DNA of 32,693 nucleotides from Verrucomicrobiota bacterium (GCA_018970255.1 JAGWWS010000028.1:1-32693); one strand, 5' to 3'; shown: positions 8,391 through 17,594, counted from the stretch's first letter. Notes: generated by a model from the sequence alone, not told the origin. Numbers and translations: made by a program.

Positions 8391-8509
8391 CTGTGGCGGC
8401 AGTATCGGGGGAAGGGATGCTTTTCAAGAAGAGGTGAGCGGAGTGGATTCGATGAAAAAACAGGAAAGCCGGCCTGAATTTCTCGACACTTGTGGTAGGT
8501 GTCTACCCG

Positions 8510-9025
8510 ATGAATCGCGGTGAGAATTTGACCGGTGTGGTTTTGGTGGCGCACCCGTTGCTTCGTGATCCGAACTTCCGGCGCACGGTCATTTTCATCT
8601 CGCAACACAGTCCCGATGACGGGGCGATGGGGTTTGTTTTGAATCGGCCGGTGGAGGTTTTGCAGGCCGCAGAGTCGCAGTTCCCGGTCTTTCACGGCGG
8701 GCCGGTGGAGCCGGATTCGATGATCGTGACGAGCATTCAATGGCGTGAGACCCCACCCACGGTGGCATTCCGCTCGTTCACGGAAATGCCCACGGACGAG
8801 GATCGCGGGTGGATGGAGGGGATGCGGATTTTCGCCGGCTACTCGGGCTGGTCGCCGGGGCAATTGGAGCGGGAGCTGGAGTCGCAGTCCTGGGTGGTCG
8901 TGGCGCCGAACAGGGATTTGATCGAAATGCGCGAGCCTGAGCAGGTCTGGAATCGAATCATGCGCGAGACGAGTCCGGTGTTGCGTCTGCTGGCCGAGGC
9001 GCCGGAGAATCCGGAATGGAATTGA
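8510..9025 (+). CDS. YqgE/AlgH family protein (UPF0301)
   Basis: The 171-residue protein matches the YqgE/AlgH family along its length: LTGVVLVAHPLLRDPNFRRT near the start, GAMGFVLNRPV, FHGGPVEPD, then FAGYSGWSPGQLERELESQ. These blocks follow the usual order and spacing. The family is widespread, about 180-190 residues, and of uncertain biochemical role; AlgH was linked to alginate regulation in Pseudomonas. I prefer the ATG at 8510 over the upstream in-frame GTG at 8492 because the family signature begins soon after it. The gene leads a plus-strand run with the kinase and phosphatase genes. Confidence 0.93.
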   Translation: MNRGENLTGVVLVAHPLLRDPNFRRTVIFISQHSPDDGAMGFVLNRPVEVLQAAESQFPVFHGGPVEPDSMIVTSIQWRETPPTVAFRSFTEMPTDEDRGWMEGMRIFAGYSGWSPGQLERELESQSWVVVAPNRDLIEMREPEQVWNRIMRETSPVLRLLAEAPENPEWN

Positions 9026-9056
9026 AGATGGAACTTAGCCCCCGCCGTTTTTGCCA

Positions 9057-9452
9057 ATGAACCAGGTCAAGGACACCCTGCGGGCGACGGTGCGAATCGG
9101 CTACGATGGACGGGTTCACAAACAATTCCGCGGACCCAAGGCGGAGGAACGCTTCGCGAACGAGGTGCGGGTTTTGAAATACCTCGAGAAGCGGGAATGC
9201 CCGTTCGTCCCGCGGTTGCTGGAAGCGGATGAGCAAAATCTGCGGATCGTGACCTCGAGCTGCGGGACGCGGGTGGATCACCTCGATGCGGAGCGGTGTG
9301 CCGAGCTTTTTGCGGAACTCGAAAAATTCGGCGTGCGGCATGACGACGCGGAGGTGCGCAATGTGACCTACCGTCAGACGGACGGGAGATTTTGCCTGAT
9401 CGATTTCGAGTTTGCGACGATTCTGGATCCCGCGGCGGAGGGAGCGCCGTGA
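9057..9452 (+). CDS. minimal protein kinase-like protein
   Basis: At 131 residues this is about half a normal kinase domain, yet the key positions appear in order. K22 sits in a VHKQF strand, E36 in FANEVRVLKYL matches the alpha-C glutamate, and a hinge-like stretch IVTSS follows. RHDDAEVRN (94-102) resembles a catalytic loop with D96/D97 and N102. IDFEF (115-119) stands where DFG would be. The protein ends 12 residues later, so the activation segment and most of the C-lobe are absent, as in some RIO- and APH-like kinases. The TGA stop overlaps the GTG of the phosphatase gene (GTGA), so the two are coupled. An upstream TTG at 9051 is possible. Confidence 0.65.
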   Translation: MNQVKDTLRATVRIGYDGRVHKQFRGPKAEERFANEVRVLKYLEKRECPFVPRLLEADEQNLRIVTSSCGTRVDHLDAERCAELFAELEKFGVRHDDAEVRNVTYRQTDGRFCLIDFEFATILDPAAEGAP

Positions 9453-10264
9453 GCGACGAGGCGCGGCCGCTGAAGCTCTCCTGGTCGGGGCACACGGATA
9501 TCGGTCGCGTGCGGAAGAATAACGAGGATGCGTTTTTGGGGTTGGTGGTGGATTCGACCGGGGTCCGGTTGCTCGGCAAGATCGGCGAGGCTTCGATGGA
9601 TGGCGGGGATTTTGTTTTCGCGGTGAGCGATGGCATGGGCGGGGCGAATGCGGGGGAGTTCGCGAGCCGGATTGCGGTGGACAAGATCACGAAAATGATG
9701 CCGCCGCTCTTTCGATTGGGCGCGGTGGGCGTGTCGAGCGGGTTCGAGGATGTTTTGGGGGAATTGTTCGGCGAGATTCACAAGTCGCTCCAATATCTCG
9801 GGGCGAGCTACGAGGAGTGCTCGGGCATGGGGGCCACGCTCACGCTTTGCTGGTTCGTGCCGGGGTGGATGTATTTCGGGCATGTGGGGGATAGCCGGCT
9901 CTACTACCTGCCGGCGTCCGGCGGCATGCGGCAAATTTCCCACGACGATACTTATGTGGGCTGGATGTTCCGCAACGGCCAGTTGAATGAGCGCGAGGCG
10001 AAAACGCATCCGAGGAGGAATGTTTTGCAAAAGGCGCTCGGGGCGGGGCACCAGTTCATCGATCCACAAGTGGGTGCCGTGGGCATGGAGCGCGGAGACC
10101 GGTTTTTGCTCTGCACTGATGGCGTGACCGACGGGCTGTTCGACGAGCGCGTGCAGGATTGTTTATCCCGGCGCGGAGCGGAGCCGGCGAAGGGGCTCGT
10201 GGACGAGGCGGTGAGGGAGTCGGGGCGCGACAATACGACGGCGTTGATCGTCGAAGTCTGCTAA
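9449..10264 (+). CDS. PP2C-family protein serine/threonine phosphatase
   Basis: The 271-residue protein carries the PP2C metal-binding motifs in order: GRVRKNNEDAF (19-29, D27), AVSDGMGGANAGE (59-70, D61), SGMGATL (125-131), GHVGDSRLYYL (144-154), LCTDGVTDG (221-229, D224) and GRDNT (259-263, D261). It would remove phosphate from serine or threonine in a Mn/Mg-dependent way. It has no transmembrane segment, so it is cytoplasmic. A GTG start at 9449 overlaps the stop of the kinase-like gene; the frame stays open further upstream but that part is a shadow of the kinase. The pairing suggests an opposing kinase-phosphatase switch. The gene converges on secDF, 13 bases away. Confidence 0.95.
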   Translation: MSDEARPLKLSWSGHTDIGRVRKNNEDAFLGLVVDSTGVRLLGKIGEASMDGGDFVFAVSDGMGGANAGEFASRIAVDKITKMMPPLFRLGAVGVSSGFEDVLGELFGEIHKSLQYLGASYEECSGMGATLTLCWFVPGWMYFGHVGDSRLYYLPASGGMRQISHDDTYVGWMFRNGQLNEREAKTHPRRNVLQKALGAGHQFIDPQVGAVGMERGDRFLLCTDGVTDGLFDERVQDCLSRRGAEPAKGLVDEAVRESGRDNTTALIVEVC

Positions 10265-10277
10265 GCGGCAGCGGGGC

Positions 10278-12575
10278 TTAGGCGTTTTTGAGAGCCTCGG
10301 TTTCGAGGACTTCGCGACGGACGCTCTTGCCGCGGAGTTTCGAGCTCCAGAGCACCACAGGTGCCGCAACGAAGATCGAGGAGTAGGTTCCGATCACGAT
10401 GCCCATGAGGATCGCAAACGAGAAGTCGCGCAGGACGGCGCCGCCGAAAAAGTAGAGGGCGCCGACGGAGAGAAGCGTGGTGCCGCCGGTGAGGATGGTG
10501 CGGCCGAGGGTTTCGTTGATGCTGAGGTTCATCAACTGCTCCACCGTGCCGCGCTCGCCGGTTTTCAGACCCTCGCGGATGCGGTCGAAGATAACGATGG
10601 TGTCGTTGATGGAGTAACCAGCGATGGTGAGAATCGCTCCGACCATCACGAGGGAGAGTTCGCCGCCCACGAGGGAGAAGATGCCCAGGGTGATGACCAC
10701 GTCGTGGATGAGGGCTACCACGGCTCCGAGCGCGAAGGAGAATTCGAAGCGGAGGGTGACGTAGAAGAGGATGCCGAGCATTCCGAGCCCGAGGGCGATG
10801 AGGGAGCCTTTCGCAAACTCCCAGCCGATCTGTGGCCCGACCGTGTCCTGGCCCACAGGCGTGATCCCGCGATCGGGGAATGCGGCTTGGAGTTTGGAGA
10901 GAATCTCCGGCGAGGTGCCTTGCGCGCTGCGGAAGGTGAGCATTTCCTTGATGCCCTCTCGCTCGAACTGGATGACGGTGTTCGGGTCTTCGATGGCCTT
11001 GCGGGCTTCGGCGACGGAGATGGGCTGTGTGGAATCGATGATCAGGAGATCGCCGCCGCGGAAATCGATGCCGAAATTCGACTGGCCGCGCATGGCAAAA
11101 ATTGCGATCGAGCCACCGATGAGGAGGATCGAGAAGACCGCGGCGATCCGGCGCATTCCGAGGAAGTTGAACTGACGCTTCGGCGCGAGGTCGAGCATCG
11201 ACATGGTTTTGAGTCCGCCTTTGTCCACGAGCCAACGGAACGCGGTGCGGGTGAACAGCAGCGCGGAGAACATCGAGGCGATGATGCCGAGCGTGAGTGT
11301 GACGGCGAAGCCTTTGACCGATCCGCTCGCCTGCCAGAAGAGGATCACTGCGGTGATGAGGGTGGTGGCGTTGGCGTCGAAGATGGCGCTGAAGGCTTTG
11401 TCGTAGGCTCCGGTGAGCGCGGTGCCGAGGGATTTGCCGGCGCGCATTTCCTCGCGGAGGCGCTCGTAGATGAGCACGTTCGCATCCACGGCCATGCCGA
11501 TCGTGAGGATGATGCCCGCAATACCGGGGAGGGTGAGGGTGAAATTGAACATCGCCATCGCGCCGATGAGCAGAAGGATGTTCAACGAAAGGCCGACGAC
11601 CGCCACGAGTCCTGCAAAGCGGTAGTAGAGGAGGGTGAAGGCCATGACGAGCGCGAGGCCGGAAACGCCTGCGAGCACGCCGCTGCGCACGGAGTCGGCG
11701 CCGAGTGTGGGTGAGACGCTGCGGGTTTCTTCAATCTGAACCGGAACGCGGAGCGGGTTCTCAAGCGCGCTGGCCAGGTCGCGGGCTTCCTTGTCATCGA
11801 AATTTCCGGTGATTTGCGCGCGGCCGCCGTAGTGGTCGCTTTGGAGAACCGGAGCGGAGATGACTTCGCCATCGAGGATGATGGCCATCTGGCGGCCGCG
11901 GTTCTCGCGAGCGACCTCGTCAAACATGCGGGCGCCTTCGGAATCCAGTTCCAGCGATACGCCGTAGCCCTGCTGGTCAAAGTAGGCGAACGCGCGGGAG
12001 ACATGGTCGCCGGTAAGCGCCGGGCGGCGCTTGACGAGAATTTTTTGCTCTTTCTCGGATTCCTTGGAGGGGCGGAAGGATTTGATCGTGAGAGAGGGGT
12101 CCATGACCTCCTCGCCGGCTTCGATTTTTTCGATGTCGCCATCGCCGACCATCGAGAATTCGAGCTTCGCCACTCGTTGAAGCTGTGCCTGGGCCTCGGC
12201 GGTTTGCTTCGCGTCGAGGCCAGCGATTTGAACCAGAATGCGGTCTTCGCCCTGCGGGCTGATGACCGGCTCGCTGACGCCGTATTGATCCACGCGCTTG
12301 CGGATGACTTCTACGGCTTGGTCGAGAAGGTCGGGGGTGATGCCGGTTTCGGTTTGAGGAACGAGGCGGATCAGGAATGACGTGCCGCCTTGGAGGTCCA
12401 GACCGAGCCGGATTTTTTTCGAGGGCGGAATGAGCTGCTCGATGCAAAAGGCCGCGAGGAAAACCGTGAGGATGAGGCCGAGCCAGCGTTTGCGGGAGGG
12501 GAGGTCGGTCGCGAAATACCATCCGAAGAGGATGAGTATGAGGAGGCCGATGCTGAAGGTGATGGCTGGCGTCAT
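10278..12575 (-). CDS. secDF: SecD-SecF fusion, protein export membrane protein
   Basis: A single 765-residue chain joins the SecD and SecF halves of the proton-driven subunit of the Sec translocase. The SecD half begins with a membrane helix, then GLDLQGGTSF, a periplasmic P1 region and DGEVISAPVL, and closes with helices containing GMAVDANVLIYERLREE. The SecF half starts near SNFGIDFRGGDLL and includes AGYSINDTIVIFDRIRE. Each half has the expected six-helix pattern. It pulls translocated proteins through SecYEG from the outer face. Fused SecDF is regular in several phyla. yajC lies just upstream in the same direction, forming the usual yajC-secDF operon with a 31-base gap. Confidence 0.97.
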   Translation of the reverse strand: MTPAITFSIGLLILILFGWYFATDLPSRKRWLGLILTVFLAAFCIEQLIPPSKKIRLGLDLQGGTSFLIRLVPQTETGITPDLLDQAVEVIRKRVDQYGVSEPVISPQGEDRILVQIAGLDAKQTAEAQAQLQRVAKLEFSMVGDGDIEKIEAGEEVMDPSLTIKSFRPSKESEKEQKILVKRRPALTGDHVSRAFAYFDQQGYGVSLELDSEGARMFDEVARENRGRQMAIILDGEVISAPVLQSDHYGGRAQITGNFDDKEARDLASALENPLRVPVQIEETRSVSPTLGADSVRSGVLAGVSGLALVMAFTLLYYRFAGLVAVVGLSLNILLLIGAMAMFNFTLTLPGIAGIILTIGMAVDANVLIYERLREEMRAGKSLGTALTGAYDKAFSAIFDANATTLITAVILFWQASGSVKGFAVTLTLGIIASMFSALLFTRTAFRWLVDKGGLKTMSMLDLAPKRQFNFLGMRRIAAVFSILLIGGSIAIFAMRGQSNFGIDFRGGDLLIIDSTQPISVAEARKAIEDPNTVIQFEREGIKEMLTFRSAQGTSPEILSKLQAAFPDRGITPVGQDTVGPQIGWEFAKGSLIALGLGMLGILFYVTLRFEFSFALGAVVALIHDVVITLGIFSLVGGELSLVMVGAILTIAGYSINDTIVIFDRIREGLKTGERGTVEQLMNLSINETLGRTILTGGTTLLSVGALYFFGGAVLRDFSFAILMGIVIGTYSSIFVAAPVVLWSSKLRGKSVRREVLETEALKNA

Positions 12576-12606
12576 GGCTGGGCGGGTGGGCCCGGTGGGG
12601 GCGGGT

Positions 12607-12942
12607 TTAGGAAGCGGCCTCGGCCGACTTCACAACGGATGCCACTGCGGCGCGGTCGAACTCCACTTTGACATTGTCGGCGATTTTGATGACGAAGGTT
12701 TTTTCCTTCACATTCGCGACGGTGCCGTGGATGCCGGCGTTGGTGACGACCTGGTCGCCGGTTTTGATGGCTTCGATGAGTTTCGCGTGCTCTTTGGCCT
12801 TCTTTTGCTGGGGGCGGATCAGCAGGAAGTAAAAAATGATGAAAATGAAGATGAGCGGCATCATCGAAACGAAAAGATTCGGTTCGGCGGGTTGGCCTGC
12901 GGGTGCGGCTTGGGCGATGAGAATCAGGTCGGTCAGGTTCAT
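12607..12942 (-). CDS. yajC: preprotein translocase subunit YajC
   Basis: The 111-residue protein has one membrane helix (about 27-46, IFIIFYFLLI) followed directly by the family signature RPQQKKAKEH. Then comes the soluble part LIEAIKTGDQVVTNAGIHGTVANVKEKTF. It associates with SecDF in the cytoplasmic membrane. The start is the ATG at 12940-12942. The frame is open further upstream to 13092, but those codons look non-coding and overlap the divergent gene. The 133 bases to the next gene must carry divergent promoters. Confidence 0.96.
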   Translation of the reverse strand: MNLTDLILIAQAAPAGQPAEPNLFVSMMPLIFIFIIFYFLLIRPQQKKAKEHAKLIEAIKTGDQVVTNAGIHGTVANVKEKTFVIKIADNVKVEFDRAAVASVVKSAEAAS

Positions 12943-13075
12943 ATCGAGCCGCGAAGAATAGCGTCGAGAGCCTCGATGGGAAGGGGAAAGTGGGGTTTTG
13001 CGCGGGTCGCGAGGCGGGTGCTTTACCACCCGGATTCGATTCGACAAACGGGGCGGCCGGTTCGACAAATCTCGT

Positions 13076-13747
13076 ATGAATCCTCCACTCACCCTGACCG
13101 AGGAGCTGGTTTTGCTATCGCTGGATCACACCAAGGGCTCACATCTTCCTTTGATGCCGGAGGCTTTGGCTTTCGGTCTGGCCGGGGCGGTTCTCGCGGA
13201 TTTGGAAATGGCCGGCCGTGTTGAGACAAAAGATGGAAGTGTTGTGCTTTGCAGAGGTGAAATGCTCGGCGATGCGGTGCTGGATCCGCAGCTTGCGAGA
13301 ATCGTTTCGGAGCCAAGCAGTCACGCGATCGCGTATTGGCTATCGGTTCTCTCCGAGCGCAAAGAGGAAATTGAGGAATCGGCGCTGGAGCGACTGGTCT
13401 CCCGGGGAATTCTGCGGCGGGAGGAAAAGAAGATTCTCTGGGTATTCGGAGTCCGCCGCTATCCGAGCGTTCATGATGAGGAGCGTGTGGAAGTTCGTCA
13501 GCGCCTCGCGGGACTGATCGCCGGGGAGGGGACTCCAGTCCATTTCGATGCCACGCTGATCAGCTTGCTCAGTGCCTGCGGTTTGCTTTCCGCGATTTTT
13601 ACATCCGAGGAACTCTCGGGCCGCTCGGAGCGGATTGCATCAATCGCCGCCTCGGATCCAATCGGGCGGGAGGTGGCTGCGGTTTTGCGGGAGTTGATTG
13701 AAGCGATCGTTCTGGCCCAGTCGACTTCGGCGCCGACGCCCTTTTGA
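13076..13747 (+). CDS. GPP34 (GOLPH3/VPS74-like) domain protein
   Basis: The 223-residue protein starts LTLTEELVLLSLDHTKGS, then LPEALAFGLAGAVLADLEMAGRV, the characteristic opening of the GPP34 family (Pfam GPP34). Helical segments follow and match GOLPH3-type proteins in length. Eukaryotic members bind phosphatidylinositol-4-phosphate and retain glycosyltransferases in the Golgi. Bacterial members have no settled role. It has no signal peptide or membrane helix. The ATG at 13076 is chosen because the family starts there, although the frame is open upstream to 12998. The next genes (YdcF-like, glycosyltransferase) concern the envelope, which is suggestive but no more. Confidence 0.85.
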   Translation: MNPPLTLTEELVLLSLDHTKGSHLPLMPEALAFGLAGAVLADLEMAGRVETKDGSVVLCRGEMLGDAVLDPQLARIVSEPSSHAIAYWLSVLSERKEEIEESALERLVSRGILRREEKKILWVFGVRRYPSVHDEERVEVRQRLAGLIAGEGTPVHFDATLISLLSACGLLSAIFTSEELSGRSERIASIAASDPIGREVAAVLRELIEAIVLAQSTSAPTPF

Positions 13748-13792
13748 TTCGTTTTCCCTTGTGCCTTGGCCTGCGAGCACGATCGTTAGTCC

Positions 13793-14425
13793 GTGTTTCG
13801 CTTGAGTCACAGGGTGGTTTTTTTCGGCTGCGTGGCCGTTTTTCTCAGCGTGGTTGCGATGGCTGCCGGCTTCCCGGCCTGGTTCCCGAAAACTTGGCGG
13901 GGCATCCTCGCCGTTGAAACGCCGCGCAAGCCGGTCGATGCGATTGTCCTCCTCGGCGGCGAGCCCCAAGGCCGCCCGGTGAAGGCCGCGGAACTCTACC
14001 GCGCCGGCATGGCGCCGCTCGTCGTGGTGGTCGGCCACGGCGACAACGATTCGAACCGCCGCACGCTCCTGAAATCGGGCGTCCCCGCCGGGTGCATCCT
14101 CACGGAGACCAATTCCACCTCGACCATCGAGAACGCGGATTTTTCCCGGCGGCTCCTCCTGGAAAACCAAATCCGCACGGCCCTGCTCGTAACCTCGTCC
14201 TACCACGCGCGCCGCGCCCTCGGCACATTCCAGCGCCGCATCCCGGAAATCGAATTCGGCGTCGCCACCTCCCGCATCGGCTGGTGGGACACGCCGCAGG
14301 GCCGCCCGCAGGAGGACCGCTGGGCCGCGAAGGAGATTGTCAAACTCGCCGGCCATTGGATTCTCCACGGCATCCCGCCTTGGACCGCCGCGGCGCCGCC
14401 GCGGGAAAAAACCCGGAACCCCTGA
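13793..14425 (+). CDS. YdcF-like (DUF218) envelope protein
   Basis: The 210-residue protein has an N-terminal membrane anchor (about 8-27) followed by a DUF218 domain. Its motifs are VDAIVLLGGEPQGR, AAELYRAGMAPLVVVVGHG, then ETNSTSTIENADFSRRLL and VTSSYHARRA. Related proteins (SanA, ElyC, YdcF) act in envelope integrity or polysaccharide metabolism; the reaction is unknown. A GTG at 13793 is the start, with no clear ribosome site. It ends one base before the glycosyltransferase ATG, so these form one transcription unit. Confidence 0.87.
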   Translation: MFRLSHRVVFFGCVAVFLSVVAMAAGFPAWFPKTWRGILAVETPRKPVDAIVLLGGEPQGRPVKAAELYRAGMAPLVVVVGHGDNDSNRRTLLKSGVPAGCILTETNSTSTIENADFSRRLLLENQIRTALLVTSSYHARRALGTFQRRIPEIEFGVATSRIGWWDTPQGRPQEDRWAAKEIVKLAGHWILHGIPPWTAAAPPREKTRNP

Positions 14426-14426
14426 A

Positions 14427-15605
14427 ATGCCATCCATCCTTTTCATCAACCGCGTTTACCCGCCCGCCAGCGGCGCCACGGGCGAAATGCTGCGCGACCT
14501 CGCCGTGGCGCTCGCGGCGAAGGGCTGGGAGGCCACCGTGCTCACCACCGCCGAGGCCGGGGAACCGAAAAACTCCACCCGGCGCGGGGTGCGCATCGTG
14601 CGGGCGGGCGCGGCGCTTTCCCGCAAGAGCACCATCCTGCGCGCGGCGAGCTATGCGTTCATGTTGCCATGGCTGCTGGTGCGCGCGCTCTTGCTGCGCC
14701 GGACCGACTATACCGTGACCATGACCGACCCCCCGATGCTCGCGGCCCTGGGGCCGATGCTCCAATTCTTCAAGCGCAACAAAGTCGTCCACTGGGCGCA
14801 GGACCTCTACCCCGAGGTCGCGGAGGAACTCGGCGTGCTGCCCCGCAGCGCCGCCCTTTCGAACCTGCTCCGCCTCATTTCCACCGGGAGCCTGGTCCGG
14901 GCCGATGCCGTGGTTTCCATCGGGCGCTGCATGTCCTCGCGGCTCACGGCACGGGGGGTCCCGTTCAAAAAAATCGCCAACATCCCGAATTGGTCGCCCC
15001 CCGTCTCCCCGGTGGACCGCGCAAACAACCCGCTCCGCCGCCAACTCGGCCTCGAGGGGGCCTTTGTCGTCGGCTATTCGGGCAACATGGGGCTCGCGCA
15101 CGATTTCGACACCATCCTCGGCGCCGCCGAGCGCCTCCGCGGGCAGCGCGTGGTTTTCCTGATGGTGGGCAGCGGCCCCCGCCGCCGCGAAGTCGAAGCC
15201 GCGGCCGCCGCACGGGGTTTGAAAAACATGCTTTTCCTGCCTCCCCACCCCGCCGAGCGCCTTTCCGAAGGGCTTTGCGCGGCGGACGCCCACCTCGTCA
15301 CCATGCGCCCAAACCTTTGCGGGCTCGTCGTCCCGAGCAAATTCTACGGCGTGCTGGCGGCAGGGCGCCCGTGCCTTTTTGTCGGCCCGCCGGAATGCGA
15401 AGCCGCCCGCGCCATCCGCGAAACCGGGGCGGGTGCCACCTTCCTGCCCGGGGAATCCGCAAAACTCGCCGGGGCAATCCTTGATTGGGCGGGCGACCCC
15501 GCCGAACATGCCGCCGCCTGCCGCCGCGCCCGCGTGGCCGGCGCGGCCTGCACCGCGCAAAACGCCGCCTCCGAATTCGATGAACTCCTCCGCTCCCTCG
15601 CCTGA
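14427..15605 (+). CDS. GT4-type glycosyltransferase
   Basis: The 392-residue protein has a GT-B layout. The N-terminal half begins PSILFINRVYPPASGATGE and includes TDPPMLAAL and HWAQDLYPEVA, seen in the WcaI-type group. The C-terminal half opens with VVGYSGNMGLAHDFDTIL, then FLMVGSGP, FLPPHP and the donor-site region VVPSKFYGVLAAGRPCLFVG. It should transfer a sugar from a nucleotide donor for surface polysaccharide. The acceptor is unknown. The adenosine deaminase-like gene overlaps its last 26 bases. Confidence 0.93.
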   Translation: MPSILFINRVYPPASGATGEMLRDLAVALAAKGWEATVLTTAEAGEPKNSTRRGVRIVRAGAALSRKSTILRAASYAFMLPWLLVRALLLRRTDYTVTMTDPPMLAALGPMLQFFKRNKVVHWAQDLYPEVAEELGVLPRSAALSNLLRLISTGSLVRADAVVSIGRCMSSRLTARGVPFKKIANIPNWSPPVSPVDRANNPLRRQLGLEGAFVVGYSGNMGLAHDFDTILGAAERLRGQRVVFLMVGSGPRRREVEAAAAARGLKNMLFLPPHPAERLSEGLCAADAHLVTMRPNLCGLVVPSKFYGVLAAGRPCLFVGPPECEAARAIRETGAGATFLPGESAKLAGAILDWAGDPAEHAAACRRARVAGAACTAQNAASEFDELLRSLA

Positions 15606-16599
15606 AACGGAGCTCGCCCGTTTCATCGCCGCGCTCCCGAAAACCGAAACCCACCTCCACATCGAGGGCGCCCTGCCCTGGGAGCTGCTCTGCCGCGCAA
15701 ACCCCGCGAAATACCCCTCCCCGCCCGCTTCGTGGCACCCGGATTTCCGCTTCCGCAGCTTCGCGCACTTCGAGGGCGAACTCCTCGGCTACGCGGGCGA
15801 CTATTTCCAATCGCCGGAGCGCTACCACGAATGCGCGAAGGCCGTCTTCGCCGACCGCCTCGCGCGGAACATCCACTATGTCGAAACCAGCTTCGCCTCG
15901 GGCTGCATCGATTTCATGGGGCTCGACGGCCGCGCCGTTTGCGACGCCATCCGCGCCGCCGTCCCGGCCGGGCTCGAGGTGAGGATTTTCCTCGGCATCC
16001 ACCACAATGGCTGGACGGAAAAAATGTCGCCCGTGCTCGAGTCCGCCCTTTCGTGGCCGAACCTCGACGGCATCGACCTCCACGGCGCCGAGGACATCCC
16101 GGTGGACCCCGCGGCACCCGCCTACTTCCGCCGCGCGCGCGGGGCGGGGAAATTCACCAAGGCCCACGCCGGCGAATTCCAGGGCGCGGGCTTTGTCCGT
16201 TTCGCCGTGGAGGAACTCGGCGCCCAGCGCATCGAGCACGGCGTGCGCGCCATCGAGGACCCCGCCGTCGCCGCCCTCCTCGCCGAACGCCGCATCGCGC
16301 TCGATGTCTGCCCGGTGAGCAATGTGAAGCTCCGCGTCGTCCCCTCCGCGGCCGCCCACCCCATCAGGCGGCTCATGGATTCGGGCGTCGCCTGCACCGT
16401 CAGCACCGACGACCCCGTCAGCTTCGGGAACACCCCGGAGGACGAATACCTCCTGCTCGCCCGCGACCTGGGGTTTTCAAAAAACGAACTCGCCCGCGTG
16501 GCCCGCACCGGTTTCGAGGTTGCCCTCGCCCCCGCAGAATGGAAAAACCCCCGCATCCGCCAAATCGATGAAATCGTTTCGCAAGGAACTCTGGTTTGA
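15580..16599 (+). CDS. adenosine deaminase-family amidohydrolase
   Basis: The 339-residue protein has the metal-dependent adenosine deaminase motifs in order: [12 protein letters not shown] (H25, H27), KAHAGE (H196, E199), RIEHGVRA (H220), [10 protein letters not shown] and [10 protein letters not shown] (D277, D278). All catalytic residues are present. The family covers adenosine, adenine and aminodeoxyfutalosine deaminases. The sequence alone does not settle which base is used, so no gene symbol is given. The ATG at 15580 lies inside the glycosyltransferase gene. The 3' end overlaps the YjbQ gene by 32 bases, an unusually compact arrangement. Confidence 0.93.
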   Translation: MNSSAPSPETELARFIAALPKTETHLHIEGALPWELLCRANPAKYPSPPASWHPDFRFRSFAHFEGELLGYAGDYFQSPERYHECAKAVFADRLARNIHYVETSFASGCIDFMGLDGRAVCDAIRAAVPAGLEVRIFLGIHHNGWTEKMSPVLESALSWPNLDGIDLHGAEDIPVDPAAPAYFRRARGAGKFTKAHAGEFQGAGFVRFAVEELGAQRIEHGVRAIEDPAVAALLAERRIALDVCPVSNVKLRVVPSAAAHPIRRLMDSGVACTVSTDDPVSFGNTPEDEYLLLARDLGFSKNELARVARTGFEVALAPAEWKNPRIRQIDEIVSQGTLV

Positions 16600-16984
16600 A
16601 ATCCCCGCGCGCCGCGCGTTCCGCAACATCACCCCGCAGGTCGCCGCCTGCCTCACCGAGAGCGGCATCCGCGAAGGGCTTTGCCTCGTCAATGCCATGC
16701 ACATCTCGGCCAGCGTGTTCATCAACGACGACGAATCCGGCCTCCACCGCGACTTCGAAAAATGGCTCGAAAAACTCGCGCCGGAACACCCGCACTCGCA
16801 ATACGACCACAACGGCGCCGAGGACAATGCCGACGCCCACCTCAAGCGCACCATCATGGGCCGCGAGGTTGTCGTCGCCGTGACGGACGGCCGGCTGGAC
16901 TTCGGGCCCTGGGAGCAGATTTTCTACGGCGAGTTCGACGGCCTGCGCCGCAAGCGCGTGCTCGTGAAAATCATCGGCGGCTGA
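16568..16984 (+). CDS. YjbQ family protein (UPF0047)
   Basis: This 138-residue protein shows the UPF0047 pattern: [39 protein letters not shown], then [20 protein letters not shown] and [13 protein letters not shown]. The histidines and acidic residues of the central motif resemble a metal site. E. coli YjbQ has weak thiamine-phosphate synthase activity, but the real role is unclear. The ATG at 16568 sits inside the deaminase gene. The 3' end overlaps the 3' end of lexA on the other strand by 14 bases, so the two genes converge tail to tail. Confidence 0.93.
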   Translation: MKSFRKELWFEIPARRAFRNITPQVAACLTESGIREGLCLVNAMHISASVFINDDESGLHRDFEKWLEKLAPEHPHSQYDHNGAEDNADAHLKRTIMGREVVVAVTDGRLDFGPWEQIFYGEFDGLRRKRVLVKIIGG

Positions 16985-17594
16985 ACTCCGCCTGCCGCAG
17001 CAGCGCCACCATCACACCCTGGATCACCAGCTCCCGCGCCGGGATCAAATCCGGGTAGTTCGGGTTCTCCGCGCGCAAATACGGCTTCCCGCCGCGCAGC
17101 AGGAAAGTCTTCAGCGTGCTCTCGCCGTCGATGAGCGCCGCCACCACGCGCCCGTGCGAAGGCGGCTTGAACTCCAGCACCACGATGTCGCCATCGACGA
17201 TGTGCGCGCCCACCATCGAATCCCCGCGCACCCGCAGCGCAAAGGTCCGCGCATTCTTCGGGATGCCCAGCGAATCCAGGTCCACCCTCACGCAGCCATC
17301 CCTCCCCTCGGATTCCAACGACGGCCCGCCCGCCGGGATGGTTCCAAAAACCGGCACCTCCGCGATGCCCCGCGGCAGCGGCTCGGGCAATTGCAACCCC
17401 CTCGCCCGCCCGGCGGCCCGCTTCAGCGCGCCCTTCCGCTCCAGCGCCGCGAGGTGCTTCGCCGCCGCATTCGGGCTCGCAAATCCAAAGTGCCCCTGGA
17501 TTTCGCGCAGCGACGGCGGCACGCCCGCCCCCTCGCGGAAGTTTTCCAGGAACCGCAACACCGCCTGCTGTTTCGCCGTCAGTTTTCCAAACAT
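16971..17594 (-). CDS. lexA: LexA repressor of the SOS response
   Basis: At 207 residues this has the normal LexA plan. Residues ~1-68 form the winged helix-turn-helix ([20 protein letters not shown]). The self-cleavage site is A88-G89 in [10 protein letters not shown]. The latent protease has Ser126 in RGDSMVGA and Lys162 in GESTLKTF. On DNA damage, RecA filaments would trigger cleavage and release its operators. I choose the ATG at 17592-17594 because the LexA box ends exactly before it; an in-frame ATG three codons upstream lies inside that box. The gene follows arsC in the same direction, but its own operator indicates separate, self-repressed expression. Confidence 0.96.
   Translation of the reverse strand: MFGKLTAKQQAVLRFLENFREGAGVPPSLREIQGHFGFASPNAAAKHLAALERKGALKRAAGRARGLQLPEPLPRGIAEVPVFGTIPAGGPSLESEGRDGCVRVDLDSLGIPKNARTFALRVRGDSMVGAHIVDGDIVVLEFKPPSHGRVVAALIDGESTLKTFLLRGGKPYLRAENPNYPDLIPARELVIQGVMVALLRQAEFSRR

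Noticed and set aside
10704..11714. 336-codon plus-strand frame inside secDF
   Set aside because: Antisense shadow: strongly charged, low-complexity protein opposite an unmistakable secDF.
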